NCBI GenBank assembly: GCA_947176045.1
Contig: CAMWPF010000007.1
Coordinates: forward strand, 1 to 18,507
Source of the DNA: an uncultured Treponema sp.
GTDB lineage: Bacteria; Spirochaetota; Spirochaetia; Treponematales; Treponemataceae
Reading direction: 5' to 3'
DNA length: 18,507 nt
The first letter of the stretch is position 1. Every line of letters begins with the position of its first letter. A program made the translations under genes and the position numbers. Below are positions 6,964 to 14,467 of this stretch, in pieces. Under the pieces are notes generated by a model. The model saw nothing but the letters and a program-made list of their open reading frames with translations. It did not search any database and was not told the origin of the DNA.

Positions 6964-7476
6964 TTAACCCCACAGCTCGCCAAGCGTCTTTCCGCGCGCC
7001 GCAGCGACCGCCTTTGCATCCATCAAATGCTGGATTGCATTGAATGTCGCACGGACGACGTTTACGGAGGCGCTGGATCCCAGCGATTTGGAAATCACAT
7101 CCGTCGCTCCCACCGCATCCATGACGGCGCGAACCGCGCCGCCGGCCTTGATTCCAGTACCAGAACACGCCGGCTTCAACAGGACGGAAGAACTCTTGTA
7201 CTTTCCAATAATCTCATGCGGAATGGTGCCGTTCTTCAACGGCATGAAAATGAGGTTCCGCTTCGCACGGTCGACGCTCTTCCTGATTGCCTCCGCGACA
7301 TCGTTGGCCTTGCCAAAGCCATATCCGACACGCCCCTTCTGATCGCCCACAACAGTAAGTGCGGCAAAGGACATACGGCGACCGCCCTTGACAGTCTTTG
7401 CAGTTCTATTCAGAGTAACGAGCTTTTCAACAAACTCCTTCTCTTTTGGATCTTTATCAAATTTCTGGCGTTCCAT
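6964..7476 (-). CDS. rpsE: 30S ribosomal protein uS5
   Basis: uS5 helps form the mRNA entry tunnel and affects decoding fidelity. The 170 residues include the N-terminal double-stranded-RNA-binding-like domain with VKGGRRMSFAALTVVGDQKG, then RVGYGFGKANDVAEAIRKSV, and the C-terminal domain with GGAVRAVMDAVGATDVISKS and LGSSASVNVVRATFNA. The TAG stop of rplR forms part of its Shine-Dalgarno (TAGGAG). It is 8 nt after rplR and 4 nt before rpmD. Confidence 0.98.
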   Translation of the reverse strand: MERQKFDKDPKEKEFVEKLVTLNRTAKTVKGGRRMSFAALTVVGDQKGRVGYGFGKANDVAEAIRKSVDRAKRNLIFMPLKNGTIPHEIIGKYKSSSVLLKPACSGTGIKAGGAVRAVMDAVGATDVISKSLGSSASVNVVRATFNAIQHLMDAKAVAAARGKTLGELWG

Positions 7477-7484
7477 AACAACTC

Positions 7485-7847
7485 CTAGAATTCAATCCCG
7501 GCTTCGCGGGTTCCATCGGCAAGGGACTTTACAACGCCGTGATACAGATATCCGTTGCGGTCGAATACGACCTTCGTAATATTCTTATCCTTCAGACGGG
7601 CGCCCAAAGCCGCTCCAAGCTTCTTGGCATCTTCAACAGTCGGCTTCAGCGAGGCAAACTCTTTTTCCAACGTAGAAATAGAGGCCAGCGTCTTTCCCTC
7701 GTCATCGTCAATAACCTGAACAGACAAATTCCTATTGCTGCGCGTCACTGTCATGCGCGGACGTTCCGCCGTACCAGAGACACGCTTGCGAATATGAATC
7801 TTTCTGTGCAGACGTTTTCTTTCTTTATCGTTCAACTTCTTAAACAT
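7485..7847 (-). CDS. rplR: 50S ribosomal protein uL18
   Basis: uL18 binds 5S rRNA with uL5 in the central protuberance. The 120 residues begin with a basic segment (KERKRLHRKIHIRKRVSGTA) and carry ERPRMTVTRSNRNLSVQVID, then the C-terminal motif FDRNGYLYHGVVKSLADGTR typical of the family. AGGTGG, overlapping the rplF stop, lies 6 nt before the ATG. Length and position in the spc order are normal. Confidence 0.97.
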   Translation of the reverse strand: MFKKLNDKERKRLHRKIHIRKRVSGTAERPRMTVTRSNRNLSVQVIDDDEGKTLASISTLEKEFASLKPTVEDAKKLGAALGARLKDKNITKVVFDRNGYLYHGVVKSLADGTREAGIEF

Positions 7848-7858
7848 AGCGCACCACC

Positions 7859-8398
7859 TTACTTCACGCCGGTCTTGCCGACTTTGCGTCTGATAACTTC
7901 AGTTTCATAGCGGATGCCCTTACCTTTGTACGGCTCGGGCTTGCGCAACCTGCGAATCTGTGCGCTGAATTCGCCAACCTTCTGCTTGTCGATTCCAGAA
8001 ACGGTAACCTTTCCGTTTGCATCCGCAGTTACAGTCAGCCCTTCCGGGATTGCCGCAAAGAAATCGCTGGAATATCCAAGGTTCAGCATCAGCAGATTGC
8101 CCTGAACTTCAGCACGGTATCCGACGCCAGTGATGATCAGCGACTTTGAAAAGCCCGCCGTCACACCGATGACCATATTGTTGATCAAATTGCGGTACAG
8201 TCCATGGAACGCGTTCGTCTGCTTGGCATCGTTCAGCGGCGTCACGACAATTTCATTGTCCTTGACTTCCACCTTGATGTCCTTGTTGAAATCCTGTTTC
8301 AATTCGCCTTTCGGCCCTTTTACTGTAACGCAGCAGTCGCCTACAGTCACCGTCACTCCGGCAGGAACAGCGATAGGAAGCTTACCAACTTTTGACAT
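7859..8398 (-). CDS. rplF: 50S ribosomal protein uL6
   Basis: uL6 lies at the base of the L7/L12 stalk near the sarcin-ricin loop and supports factor binding. The 179 residues form two repeated domains. The start SKVGKLPIAVPAGVTVTVGD and the second-domain C-terminal motif RRLRKPEPYKGKGIRYETEV are diagnostic. TAGGAGGAAGAG precedes the ATG, 12 nt after rpsH, and the length matches the family. Confidence 0.98.
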   Translation of the reverse strand: MSKVGKLPIAVPAGVTVTVGDCCVTVKGPKGELKQDFNKDIKVEVKDNEIVVTPLNDAKQTNAFHGLYRNLINNMVIGVTAGFSKSLIITGVGYRAEVQGNLLMLNLGYSSDFFAAIPEGLTVTADANGKVTVSGIDKQKVGEFSAQIRRLRKPEPYKGKGIRYETEVIRRKVGKTGVK

Positions 8399-8410
8399 CT
8401 CTTCCTCCTA

Positions 8411-8809
8411 TTACCAGATTGAGCAAATCAGCTCGCCGCCGACCATCTTCTCGGTCGCCTTCTTGCCAGTCGTAACGCCGGAAGAGGTTGAAACGATAAT
8501 CGTACCGTATCCGTTGAAGATGCGCGGAAGCTCCTTGTATCCGGAATAAACGCGGCGACCGGGCGTGGAAATCTTCTTCACGCCGTGAATGACCGGATTG
8601 TTGCTGTCGTCATATTTCAGGATGATGCGGATGATTGAATGTCCTTCTTCCTGAACTTTCTTGAAATTCTTGATATAGCCTTCGGTTTTCAGAATCTTCA
8701 CGATTTCCAGCTTCAATTTGGAAGCCGGAATATCAACTTTTTCGTGGCGGGCAACAGCCGCATTCCGAACCTTAGTGAGCATATCTGCTACTGGATCTGA
8801 TGCACTCAT
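8411..8809 (-). CDS. rpsH: 30S ribosomal protein uS8
   Basis: uS8 is a primary 16S rRNA binder of the central domain and, in E. coli, the repressor of the spc operon. The 132 residues include DPVADMLTKVRNAAVARHEK at the N-terminus and the C-terminal block GYGTIIVSTSSGVTTGKKAT, in which STSSG is the RNA-binding loop. TAGGAGAAAGAT precedes the ATG. I see no obvious copy of its 16S-like binding site, but this would need a structure search. Confidence 0.98.
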   Translation of the reverse strand: MSASDPVADMLTKVRNAAVARHEKVDIPASKLKLEIVKILKTEGYIKNFKKVQEEGHSIIRIILKYDDSNNPVIHGVKKISTPGRRVYSGYKELPRIFNGYGTIIVSTSSGVTTGKKATEKMVGGELICSIW

Positions 8810-8826
8810 ATCTTTCTCCTACCACT

Positions 8827-9012
8827 CTACCAACTTGATTTTGTGATGCCTGGAAGAAGGCCTTCACTTGCCAATTTGCGGAAGCACAGACGGCACATCT
8901 TGAACTTGCGCAAATATCCGCGGGGACGACCGCACAGCTGGCAGCGGTTGTACTGCCGAGTTTCATACTTCTGCTTGCGGGCGGCTTTAATAATCATTGA
9001 TTTCTTAGCCAT
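8827..9012 (-). CDS. rpsN: 30S ribosomal protein uS14, zinc-binding type
   Basis: The 61 residues form the short zinc-binding (type Z, C+) form of uS14. The ligands are C24, C27, C40 and C43 in NRCQLCGRPRG and KMCRLCFR, and the C-terminus ITKSSW is typical. The zinc-free form in many proteobacteria is about 100 residues. uS14 packs in the head of the 30S subunit. The Shine-Dalgarno GAGGAG is unusually close to the ATG, with three bases between. It is 11 nt after rplE. Confidence 0.97.
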   Translation of the reverse strand: MAKKSMIIKAARKQKYETRQYNRCQLCGRPRGYLRKFKMCRLCFRKLASEGLLPGITKSSW

Positions 9013-9023
9013 GAACTCCTCAC

Positions 9024-9575
9024 TTATTTCCGGAACGGCATATTGAACTTGGCAAGCAAAGCGCGGGCTTCCTCGTCCGTCTTTGCGCTCGTAACGATGG
9101 TTATGTTCATGCCGGCAATCTTCGTGATTTTGTCAAAGTCGATTTCCGGGAATATAATCTGTTCCGTAATACCAAGAGAAAAATTTCCATGACCGTCAAA
9201 GCCAGTCGCCTTGATTCCACGGAAATCCTTGACACGAGGCAGCGCAATGTTGATCAAGCGGTCCAAGAATTCATACATAATTGTACCGCGCAACGTCACC
9301 ATTGCGCCAATTTCGTTGCCCTCACGAAGTTTGAAGTTGGCTATGCTTTTCTTCGCCTTTGTCTTAACCGCCTTTTGACCTGTAATCTGAGTCAAGTCAG
9401 CTACAGCGGCATCAAGGAGTTTCTTATTCGTAAGAGCTTCGCCAACGCCCATGCTGACCACAACCTTCTTCACAGCAGGAACCTGCATCGGAGTCGTGTA
9501 GTTGAATTCCTTCATAAGCGCGGGGGCGATAGTTTCCTTATAGACTTTCTTAAGCCGAGGTACGTAATTATCCAT
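9024..9575 (-). CDS. rplE: 50S ribosomal protein uL5
   Basis: uL5 carries 5S rRNA into the central protuberance and contacts P-site tRNA through bridge B1b. From MDNYVPRLKKVYKETIAPAL it is 183 residues. VVSMGVGEALTNKKLLDAAV, TKAKKSIANFKLREGNEIGA and the C-terminal TSAKTDEEARALLAKFNMPF are family blocks. The frame extends six codons to 9593, but the ATG at 9575 overlaps the rplX stop (TAATG) with GGAG ten bases upstream, and the family begins there. Translation is thus coupled to rplX. Confidence 0.97.
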   Translation of the reverse strand: MDNYVPRLKKVYKETIAPALMKEFNYTTPMQVPAVKKVVVSMGVGEALTNKKLLDAAVADLTQITGQKAVKTKAKKSIANFKLREGNEIGAMVTLRGTIMYEFLDRLINIALPRVKDFRGIKATGFDGHGNFSLGITEQIIFPEIDFDKITKIAGMNITIVTSAKTDEEARALLAKFNMPFRK

Positions 9576-9889
9576 TACAGTATATCTCCACATTTACGGC
9601 AGACGCGAACTTTCTTCTCGCCGTCAATTTTGTAACCAACCTTGACAGGACCGCATTTCTTGCAGACGAGCGCCACGTTCGAAATATGAAGCGGTGCTTC
9701 GATTTCAACGATGCCGCCCTGATCCTGCGCAGTCCGCTTTTTCATTGCCTTCTTGACAATATTCACACCAGATACAATGACAGCATCCTTCTTCCGAAGG
9801 ACACGGACAACGTTGCCGCGCTTGCCCTTGTCCTTTCCAGCAATGACCTGCACCATATCGTCCTTATGGATTTTGAATTTCTTCTGCAT
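9575..9889 (-). CDS. rplX: 50S ribosomal protein uL24, with zinc-ribbon C-terminus
   Basis: uL24 is an early assembly initiator at the 5' end of 23S rRNA. The N-terminal KOW region includes KDDMVQVIAGKDKGKRGNVV, and residues 42-47 read VNIVKK. The C-terminus carries four cysteines, C76, C79, C97 and C100 in LVCKKCG and RVCRKCG, giving a zinc ribbon absent from the E. coli protein. The 104-residue length is normal. The rplN stop forms its Shine-Dalgarno (TAAGGAG), and its own stop overlaps the rplE start. Confidence 0.97.
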   Translation of the reverse strand: MQKKFKIHKDDMVQVIAGKDKGKRGNVVRVLRKKDAVIVSGVNIVKKAMKKRTAQDQGGIVEIEAPLHISNVALVCKKCGPVKVGYKIDGEKKVRVCRKCGDIL

Positions 9890-9901
9890 TCTTCCAACTC
9901 C

Positions 9902-10270
9902 TTACAGAACTTCCGGAGCCAGAGATACGATTTTCATGAAATCCATATCGCGGAGCTCACGCGCCACAGGTCCGAAAATGCGCTTTCCCTTCGGATTCTT
10001 GTTCTCATCAACGATGACGCACGCATTGTCATCAAAGCGAATATATGTTCCATCCGGGCGGCGGTATTCCTTCGCCTGCCGGACGATGACCGCCTTTTCA
10101 ATTGAACCTTTCTTGATAGTAGACGTAGGAATTGCATCCTTGATGGCTACCACAACAATGTCGCCAATACCTGCATACCGGCGGTGCGTTCCGCCAAGCA
10201 CTTTAATGCACTGTGCAATTTTAGCACCGGAGTTATCAGCGACTGTCATGCATGACTGCATCTGAATCAT
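9902..10270 (-). CDS. rplN: 50S ribosomal protein uL14
   Basis: uL14 lies at the subunit interface, forms bridges B5 and B8 and is the binding site of the silencing factor RsfS. The 122 residues are typical. The start MIQMQSCMTVADNSGAKIAQ and CIKVLGGTHRRYAGIGDIVV are diagnostic, as is the C-terminal GPVARELRDMDFMKIVSLAP. GGAG lies eight bases before the ATG, and it begins 16 nt after rpsQ, opening the spc block. Confidence 0.98.
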   Translation of the reverse strand: MIQMQSCMTVADNSGAKIAQCIKVLGGTHRRYAGIGDIVVVAIKDAIPTSTIKKGSIEKAVIVRQAKEYRRPDGTYIRFDDNACVIVDENKNPKGKRIFGPVARELRDMDFMKIVSLAPEVL

Positions 10271-10286
10271 ATTCTAAACTCCTGCC

Positions 10287-10562
10287 TTATTTGGCGCGCT
10301 CGACAATTTCAGCAAGGCGCCAGCACTTGTTCCTGCTGAGCGGCCTGCATTCCACGATGCGTACCGTATCGCCGATATGGGCATCATTATTTTCGTCGTG
10401 GGCCATGTATTTCTTTGTCCGACTGACATATTTCTTGTAAAGACGATCCATCTTCTTTGTGGAAATTGATACAACGATGGTTTTATCCATTTTATCGCTG
10501 GAAACAACGCCAACAAAAGAGCGCTTTGACGGCTTTACAGTCTGAACGGCATTCTCTTCCAC
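10287..10562 (-). CDS. rpsQ: 30S ribosomal protein uS17
   Basis: uS17 is a primary 16S rRNA binder of the OB-fold type. The 91 residues contain FVGVVSSDKMDKTIVVSIST, the loop region YKKYVSRTKKYMAHDENNDA, and GDTVRIVECRPLSRNKCWRL at the C-terminus. The start is GTG at 10562, supported by TAGGAG seven bases upstream, which overlaps the rpmC stop. No ATG in frame near the N-terminus fits the family length. Confidence 0.97.
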   Translation of the reverse strand: MEENAVQTVKPSKRSFVGVVSSDKMDKTIVVSISTKKMDRLYKKYVSRTKKYMAHDENNDAHIGDTVRIVECRPLSRNKCWRLAEIVERAK

Positions 10563-10572
10563 AGTTCAGCTC

Positions 10573-10791
10573 CTACTGGTTTTCACCGGCAAGTTCTTTC
10601 TGCCGGATGAACGTATTGAGACGCGCAATTTCACGGCGCATCGTACGTTTCTGCATCGGGTTATCTACATGGGAAATGACCATTTTGAAACGGAAATCCA
10701 TGTATTTTTTCTTAAGCTCATCACGCTTCGCGACCAGTTCAGAATAAGACAGTTCTTTGTCGTTCTTCTTTTTGCTCTTCGAATCCGCCAT
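10573..10791 (-). CDS. rpmC: 50S ribosomal protein uL29
   Basis: uL29 is a two-helix protein near the exit tunnel, close to the docking site for trigger factor and SRP. The 72-residue product starts MADSKSKKKNDKELSYSELV. Helices with ELKKKYMDFRFKM and MRREIARLNTFIRQKEL fit the family. The frame extends 26 codons upstream into rplP, but the ATG at 10791 has GAGGAGG nearby and fits the usual length, so I chose it. A short lysine-rich extension precedes the core. Confidence 0.95.
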   Translation of the reverse strand: MADSKSKKKNDKELSYSELVAKRDELKKKYMDFRFKMVISHVDNPMQKRTMRREIARLNTFIRQKELAGENQ

Positions 10792-10804
10792 CTTATTCCT
10801 CCTC

Positions 10805-11224
10805 TCAGTCGTGTGTCGGACGGAACGCAATCTTCGTCTTGACGGGAAGCTTGCTTCCTGCCAGTTCAAGCGCCCGTTCCGCGAGCTTCAAATCAATGCC
10901 GGCAATTTCGAACAGAATCATGCCCGGCTTGATGACGGCGGCCCAGAATTCAGGGGCGCCCTTGCCCTTGCCCATACGGACTTCAGCAGGCTTTTTGGAA
11001 ATCGGTTTGTCAGGAAAAACGCGGATCCAAACCTTCCCCTTGCGATCCAACTTGCGGTTGATGGCGACACGGGCCGCCTCAATCACGCGGGCGCTCAACC
11101 ACGTGGGCTCCATCGCCACAAGGGCAATTTCGCCAAAGTCGATATTGTTGTCACGCGTGGCAAACCCTTTTTCCCTGCCACGCTGCACCTTGCGGTGCAT
11201 CACTCTTTTAGGACTCAGCGGCAT
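10805..11224 (-). CDS. rplP: 50S ribosomal protein uL16
   Basis: uL16 is a late-assembling protein near the A site and helps position tRNA. The 139 residues include MPLSPKRVMHRKVQRGREKG at the start, RKGKVWIRVFPDKPISKKPA, then EVRMGKGKGAPEFWAAVIKP with the conserved loop RMGKGKG (R83 is the site hydroxylated in E. coli). GGAG lies six nt before the ATG, and the rpsC stop (TAG) lies between, so the two are tightly linked. Confidence 0.98.
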   Translation of the reverse strand: MPLSPKRVMHRKVQRGREKGFATRDNNIDFGEIALVAMEPTWLSARVIEAARVAINRKLDRKGKVWIRVFPDKPISKKPAEVRMGKGKGAPEFWAAVIKPGMILFEIAGIDLKLAERALELAGSKLPVKTKIAFRPTHD

Positions 11225-11226
11225 AC

Positions 11227-11994
11227 CTAACTCCTTGCCTTTGCAGAAGGTTCTGACTTCTCAGCCTTATCTGCACCTTCGTTCCTGTCCGACGCAGGAC
11301 GCTGCGGACGGTCGCGGCGCGGCTTGCGGACAAGCTGTCCGGCATCTTCATTCTGCTCAATGCCATAATTCATACCATTGTAAACCCAGACTTTTACACC
11401 GATTTTTCCATATGTTGTGTGAGCCTCATATGTACTGTAATCGATGTCGGCGCGCAGTGTATGAAGCGGAACACGTCCTTCCTTATGCTCCTCCGTGCGC
11501 GTCATTTCCGCGCCGCCGAGACGACCCGAAAGACGGATTTTGATGCCCTGCGCGCCGGCGCGCATCGCATTGTTGACAGCCTGCTTCAGCGCCTTGCGGT
11601 ATGAACCGCGGCCTGCAAGCTGGCGTCCCACATTCTGCGCAATCAAACTCGCATTGACATCGGCGCGCTTGACTTCCTTAATCTTAATCTGCACTTTTTT
11701 TGTCAGCTGCGCCTGAATGTCGCTGCTGATTTTTTCAATTGTCGCACCTTTCACGCCGATGATGACGCCAGGGCGGGCAGTATGAATGACAATCGTAACA
11801 CGCTGCGGATGGCGCACAATCTCAATTTCAGCAATGTCGGCATTCTTGCATTCAGGAAGCGTTGAAACCATCTTTCTGATTTTCATATCTTCAAGAACGA
11901 GGTCTGCATATTCGCGAGGATCTGCATACCAACGTGACTGCCATGTTTTGTTCACGCCTAAGCGCAAACCGATTGGACTAACTTTCTGACCCAC
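11227..11994 (-). CDS. rpsC: 30S ribosomal protein uS3
   Basis: uS3 forms part of the mRNA entry channel and helicase with uS4 and uS5. The 255 residues have a type II KH domain with the GXXG motif G80-V-K-G83 (in PGVIIGVKGATIEK), then NASLIAQNVGRQLAGRGSYR and the block AMRAGAQGIKIRLSGRLGGA. The C-terminal 40 residues are Arg/Lys/Glu-rich and probably flexible. I chose GTG at 11994, giving MGQKVSPIGLRLG as in the family. The frame continues to a TTG at 12018, which overlaps rplV and is unlikely. GGGGGAA just upstream serves as ribosome binding site. Confidence 0.96.
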   Translation of the reverse strand: MGQKVSPIGLRLGVNKTWQSRWYADPREYADLVLEDMKIRKMVSTLPECKNADIAEIEIVRHPQRVTIVIHTARPGVIIGVKGATIEKISSDIQAQLTKKVQIKIKEVKRADVNASLIAQNVGRQLAGRGSYRKALKQAVNNAMRAGAQGIKIRLSGRLGGAEMTRTEEHKEGRVPLHTLRADIDYSTYEAHTTYGKIGVKVWVYNGMNYGIEQNEDAGQLVRKPRRDRPQRPASDRNEGADKAEKSEPSAKARS

Positions 11995-11995
11995 T

Positions 11996-12352
11996 TTATT
12001 CCCCCGCCTTTTCGTCAACGACGACGGTAATATGACACATACGCTTCAGAAGCTGGTCGGCGCGACCGCGGGCGCGGAACCATACTCTTTTCAGTCTCGG
12101 ACCTTCGTCGATTCTGATTTCCTTTACGTACAGCATATCTTCATCAAGTTTATTGTTCGCATACAGTGCGTTCGCAGCAGCAGACTTCAAAGTAGCACTA
12201 ATAAGACCGGCACCTTTCTGCGGCATATTGGCAAGCATTGCCATTGCAACAGTATACGGCTTCCGGCTGATTACTCGCGCAACCGGGCGAACCTTTGTCG
12301 GTGAAGCGATAAGGAACTTGGAAGTGGCTACATAACCTTTTTTCTCAGCCAT
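11996..12352 (-). CDS. rplV: 50S ribosomal protein uL22
   Basis: uL22 lines the exit tunnel with a long beta-hairpin, where it and uL4 form the constriction. The 118-residue product starts MAEKKGYVATSKFLIASPTK. The tip of the hairpin is in EGPRLKRVWFRARGRADQLL, and RMCHITVVVDE ends it. I chose the ATG at 12352 (AGGTGG five bases upstream) over an in-frame GTG at 12361. No macrolide-resistance deletion of the hairpin is evident by eye. The stop is one base before the rpsC GTG. Confidence 0.96.
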   Translation of the reverse strand: MAEKKGYVATSKFLIASPTKVRPVARVISRKPYTVAMAMLANMPQKGAGLISATLKSAAANALYANNKLDEDMLYVKEIRIDEGPRLKRVWFRARGRADQLLKRMCHITVVVDEKAGE

Positions 12353-12365
12353 AATATCCACCTAC

Positions 12366-12653
12366 TTATTTTTTAGCCGCTGAGGCTGTTTTGTCTGTAC
12401 CACCATGTCCGCGGTATGTACGCGTGGGAGCGAACTCGCCGAGCTTGTGTCCGACAAGGTTCTCCGTGATATATACCGGAATCCATGATTTGCCATTATA
12501 TACTGAAATGGTGTTTCCAACCATCTCAGGTATGATTGTAGAGCAACGGGAATATGTTTTAATCATCTTCCTGTCGGACTCTTTGTTCATTGCGATGACC
12601 TTTTTGTAGAGACTGCTTTCCACAAACGGCCCTTTCTTAACAGATCTTGACAC
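12366..12653 (-). CDS. rpsS: 30S ribosomal protein uS19
   Basis: uS19 lies in the 30S head with uS13 and contributes to the bridge with the large subunit. The 95 residues begin MSRSVKKGPFVESSLYKKVI, and KTYSRCSTIIPEMVGNTISV, EFAPTRTYRGHGGTDK are typical. The start codon is GTG, with TAGGAG six bases upstream. The last residues are Ala/Lys-rich. It lies 17 nt after rplB and 13 nt before rplV. Confidence 0.97.
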   Translation of the reverse strand: MSRSVKKGPFVESSLYKKVIAMNKESDRKMIKTYSRCSTIIPEMVGNTISVYNGKSWIPVYITENLVGHKLGEFAPTRTYRGHGGTDKTASAAKK

Positions 12654-12670
12654 AGTTTTCTCCTATGCAA

Positions 12671-13495
12671 CTATTTCTTTCGGCGTGAAATAATGAACTT
12701 GCTGGACGGCTTCCTCTTGTTGCGGGTTTTATATCCCTTGCAAGGCTGTCCCCATGGAGTGACAGGGTTGCGTCCCTTGCCTGCGCCTTCACCGCCGCCA
12801 AGCGGATGATCTACAGGGTTCATCGCCATACCGCGTACAGTAGGACGAATTCCCAACCACCGCCTGTGTCCTGCCTTTCCAAGCTGAACATTCATATGCT
12901 CTTCATTGCCCACAACGCCGATTGTCGCATAGCACTTTCCATGAATGCGGCGCATTTCGCTGGACGGAAGGCGGACGATGACGTACTCCTTTTCCTTGCC
13001 CGCAATCATGGCGCTGGCGCCGGCGGAGCGGACAAGCTGCCCACCGCGGCCCAATGTAAGCTCGATATTGTGAATTGTAAAACCGACCGGAATATTTTCC
13101 AACGGCAATGCGTTTCCGACAACAGGAGTCGCATTGGCGCCGGACATAATCTTCTGACCGACCTGCAGTCCTTTTGGAGCAATGATGTAGCGCTTGTCGC
13201 CATCTGCATAGAACACGAGCGCAATGTTCGCACTGCGGTTCGGATCATATTCAATTGTCTTGACAGTTCCAGGAATGCCGTGCTTGTCGCGCTTGAAATC
13301 TATATCGCGATACCGCCGCTTGTGACCGCCGCCGCGATGACGAACTGAAATACGCCCGCCTGCGCCGCGTCCGCCGCTCGATTTTTTTCCTGACACCAAA
13401 CGTTTTTCGGGTGTATCGGTCGTCAGGTCTTCTCTCCGCAAGTCAACACGTCCACGCGTACCTGCGGTAATTGGCTTAAATACTTTAAGAGCCAT
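12671..13495 (-). CDS. rplB: 50S ribosomal protein uL2
   Basis: uL2 is a primary 23S rRNA binder next to the peptidyl-transferase centre. The 274 residues show the OB-fold and SH3-like domains with GRISVRHRGGGHKRRYRDID, SAGASAMIAGKEKEYVIVRL, and the C-terminal block MNPVDHPLGGGEGAGKGRNP. His230 of the VDHP motif is present. The next segment reads PLGGGEG where E. coli has PHGGGEG (His to Leu at 232), a variant I think occurs elsewhere. GGGG lies nine bases before the ATG. Confidence 0.98.
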   Translation of the reverse strand: MALKVFKPITAGTRGRVDLRREDLTTDTPEKRLVSGKKSSGGRGAGGRISVRHRGGGHKRRYRDIDFKRDKHGIPGTVKTIEYDPNRSANIALVFYADGDKRYIIAPKGLQVGQKIMSGANATPVVGNALPLENIPVGFTIHNIELTLGRGGQLVRSAGASAMIAGKEKEYVIVRLPSSEMRRIHGKCYATIGVVGNEEHMNVQLGKAGHRRWLGIRPTVRGMAMNPVDHPLGGGEGAGKGRNPVTPWGQPCKGYKTRNKRKPSSKFIISRRKK

Positions 13496-13523
13496 TTCTC
13501 TATTCCCCTTAGTTTACGCGCAC

Positions 13524-13808
13524 TTATACGCCCTCGAACGCCTGGATCGTTTCGCCCGGCGCGACGCGTACAATGGCCTTCTTGAATGAGGAGGTTCGCC
13601 CCGATTTTCCACGGACGCGCTTCGCCTTCCCCTTGACATTTATTGTCGTACAGCCCAAAACCTTCACATTGAACAGCTTTGAAACCGCTTCCTTTATCTG
13701 GAGCTTCGTCGCAGAAGGATGCACAACAAACACATATTTGTTCTGCTCGCGCAACAGGTTCGCTTTCTCCGTAACGACAGGCTCAATAAGAACATCTGTA
13801 AAATCCAT
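13524..13808 (-). CDS. rplW: 50S ribosomal protein uL23
   Basis: uL23 surrounds the exit tunnel and is the docking site for trigger factor and SRP. The 94 residues start MDFTDVLIEPVVTEKANLLR, and YVFVVHPSATKLQIKEAVSK, FNVKVLGCTTINVKGKAKRV are family blocks. A C-terminal segment GRTSSFKKAIVRVAPGETIQ follows. The start overlaps the rplD stop by one base (TAATG), so the pair is coupled. 28 nt separate it from rplB. Confidence 0.96.
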   Translation of the reverse strand: MDFTDVLIEPVVTEKANLLREQNKYVFVVHPSATKLQIKEAVSKLFNVKVLGCTTINVKGKAKRVRGKSGRTSSFKKAIVRVAPGETIQAFEGV

Positions 13809-14449
13809 TATTTCGCCTCCTTTGCATCTGCGGCAAAAAATTCAGACAGATTCTTCACAGCGCTTTCCAGAACAATAATCTTACGGCCGTAGAACAAATC
13901 ATGCGCCCGCAGACGGTTGAACGAAAGGAAGGACAGCGTAGGAATGTTCCTTCCCGCCTGCTTGATTTTCGCATCATCATCCTTCAGAATGATGACCGTC
14001 CGCTCGTTCTCTGCGAAATGATTCAGCACCTTCAAAAGATCCTTCGTCTTTCCGCTTTCAACAGTGAAATCCTCGACGACAGCAAGCCTGTCGCTCTGCG
14101 CGTGCATGCTCAAGATGGACTTCATCGCCAGCCGCTTCGCCTTCTTCGGCATATAGTAGCTGTAGTCGCGCGGCTTCGGCCCAAAAATCGTTCCGCCGCC
14201 GACATTGATCGGAGACTTCTTGTCGCCGCGGCGAGCGTTGCCAGTTCCCTTCTGCTTGTACGGCTTGGCATTGCTGCCATGCACCTCAGAGCGATCCTTT
14301 GTACAGGCAGTTCCTACACGCATATTTGCAAGTTCGTTTGTGATGGCATAGTAAATGACATCATCATTCACCGGAAGACCGAATACGTTATCATCAAGAG
14401 TAATCGTACGCAGTTCCTTGCCATCGACCGAATAGACTTTCTTTTCCAT
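13808..14449 (-). CDS. rplD: 50S ribosomal protein uL4
   Basis: uL4 reaches into the exit tunnel with a long loop and, in gamma-proteobacteria, represses the S10 operon. The 213 residues start MEKKVYSVDGKELRTITLDD. The tunnel loop is NAKPYKQKGTGNARRGDKKS followed by PINVGGGTIFGPKPRDYSYY, and the C-terminal part includes DDDAKIKQAGRNIPTLSFLS. I chose ATG at 14449, nine bases after GGAGG. An upstream in-frame ATG at 14458 is immediately next to GGAGG and cannot use it. Confidence 0.96.
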   Translation of the reverse strand: MEKKVYSVDGKELRTITLDDNVFGLPVNDDVIYYAITNELANMRVGTACTKDRSEVHGSNAKPYKQKGTGNARRGDKKSPINVGGGTIFGPKPRDYSYYMPKKAKRLAMKSILSMHAQSDRLAVVEDFTVESGKTKDLLKVLNHFAENERTVIILKDDDAKIKQAGRNIPTLSFLSFNRLRAHDLFYGRKIIVLESAVKNLSEFFAADAKEAK

Positions 14450-14467
14450 AATAGTCATCCTCCGTCG

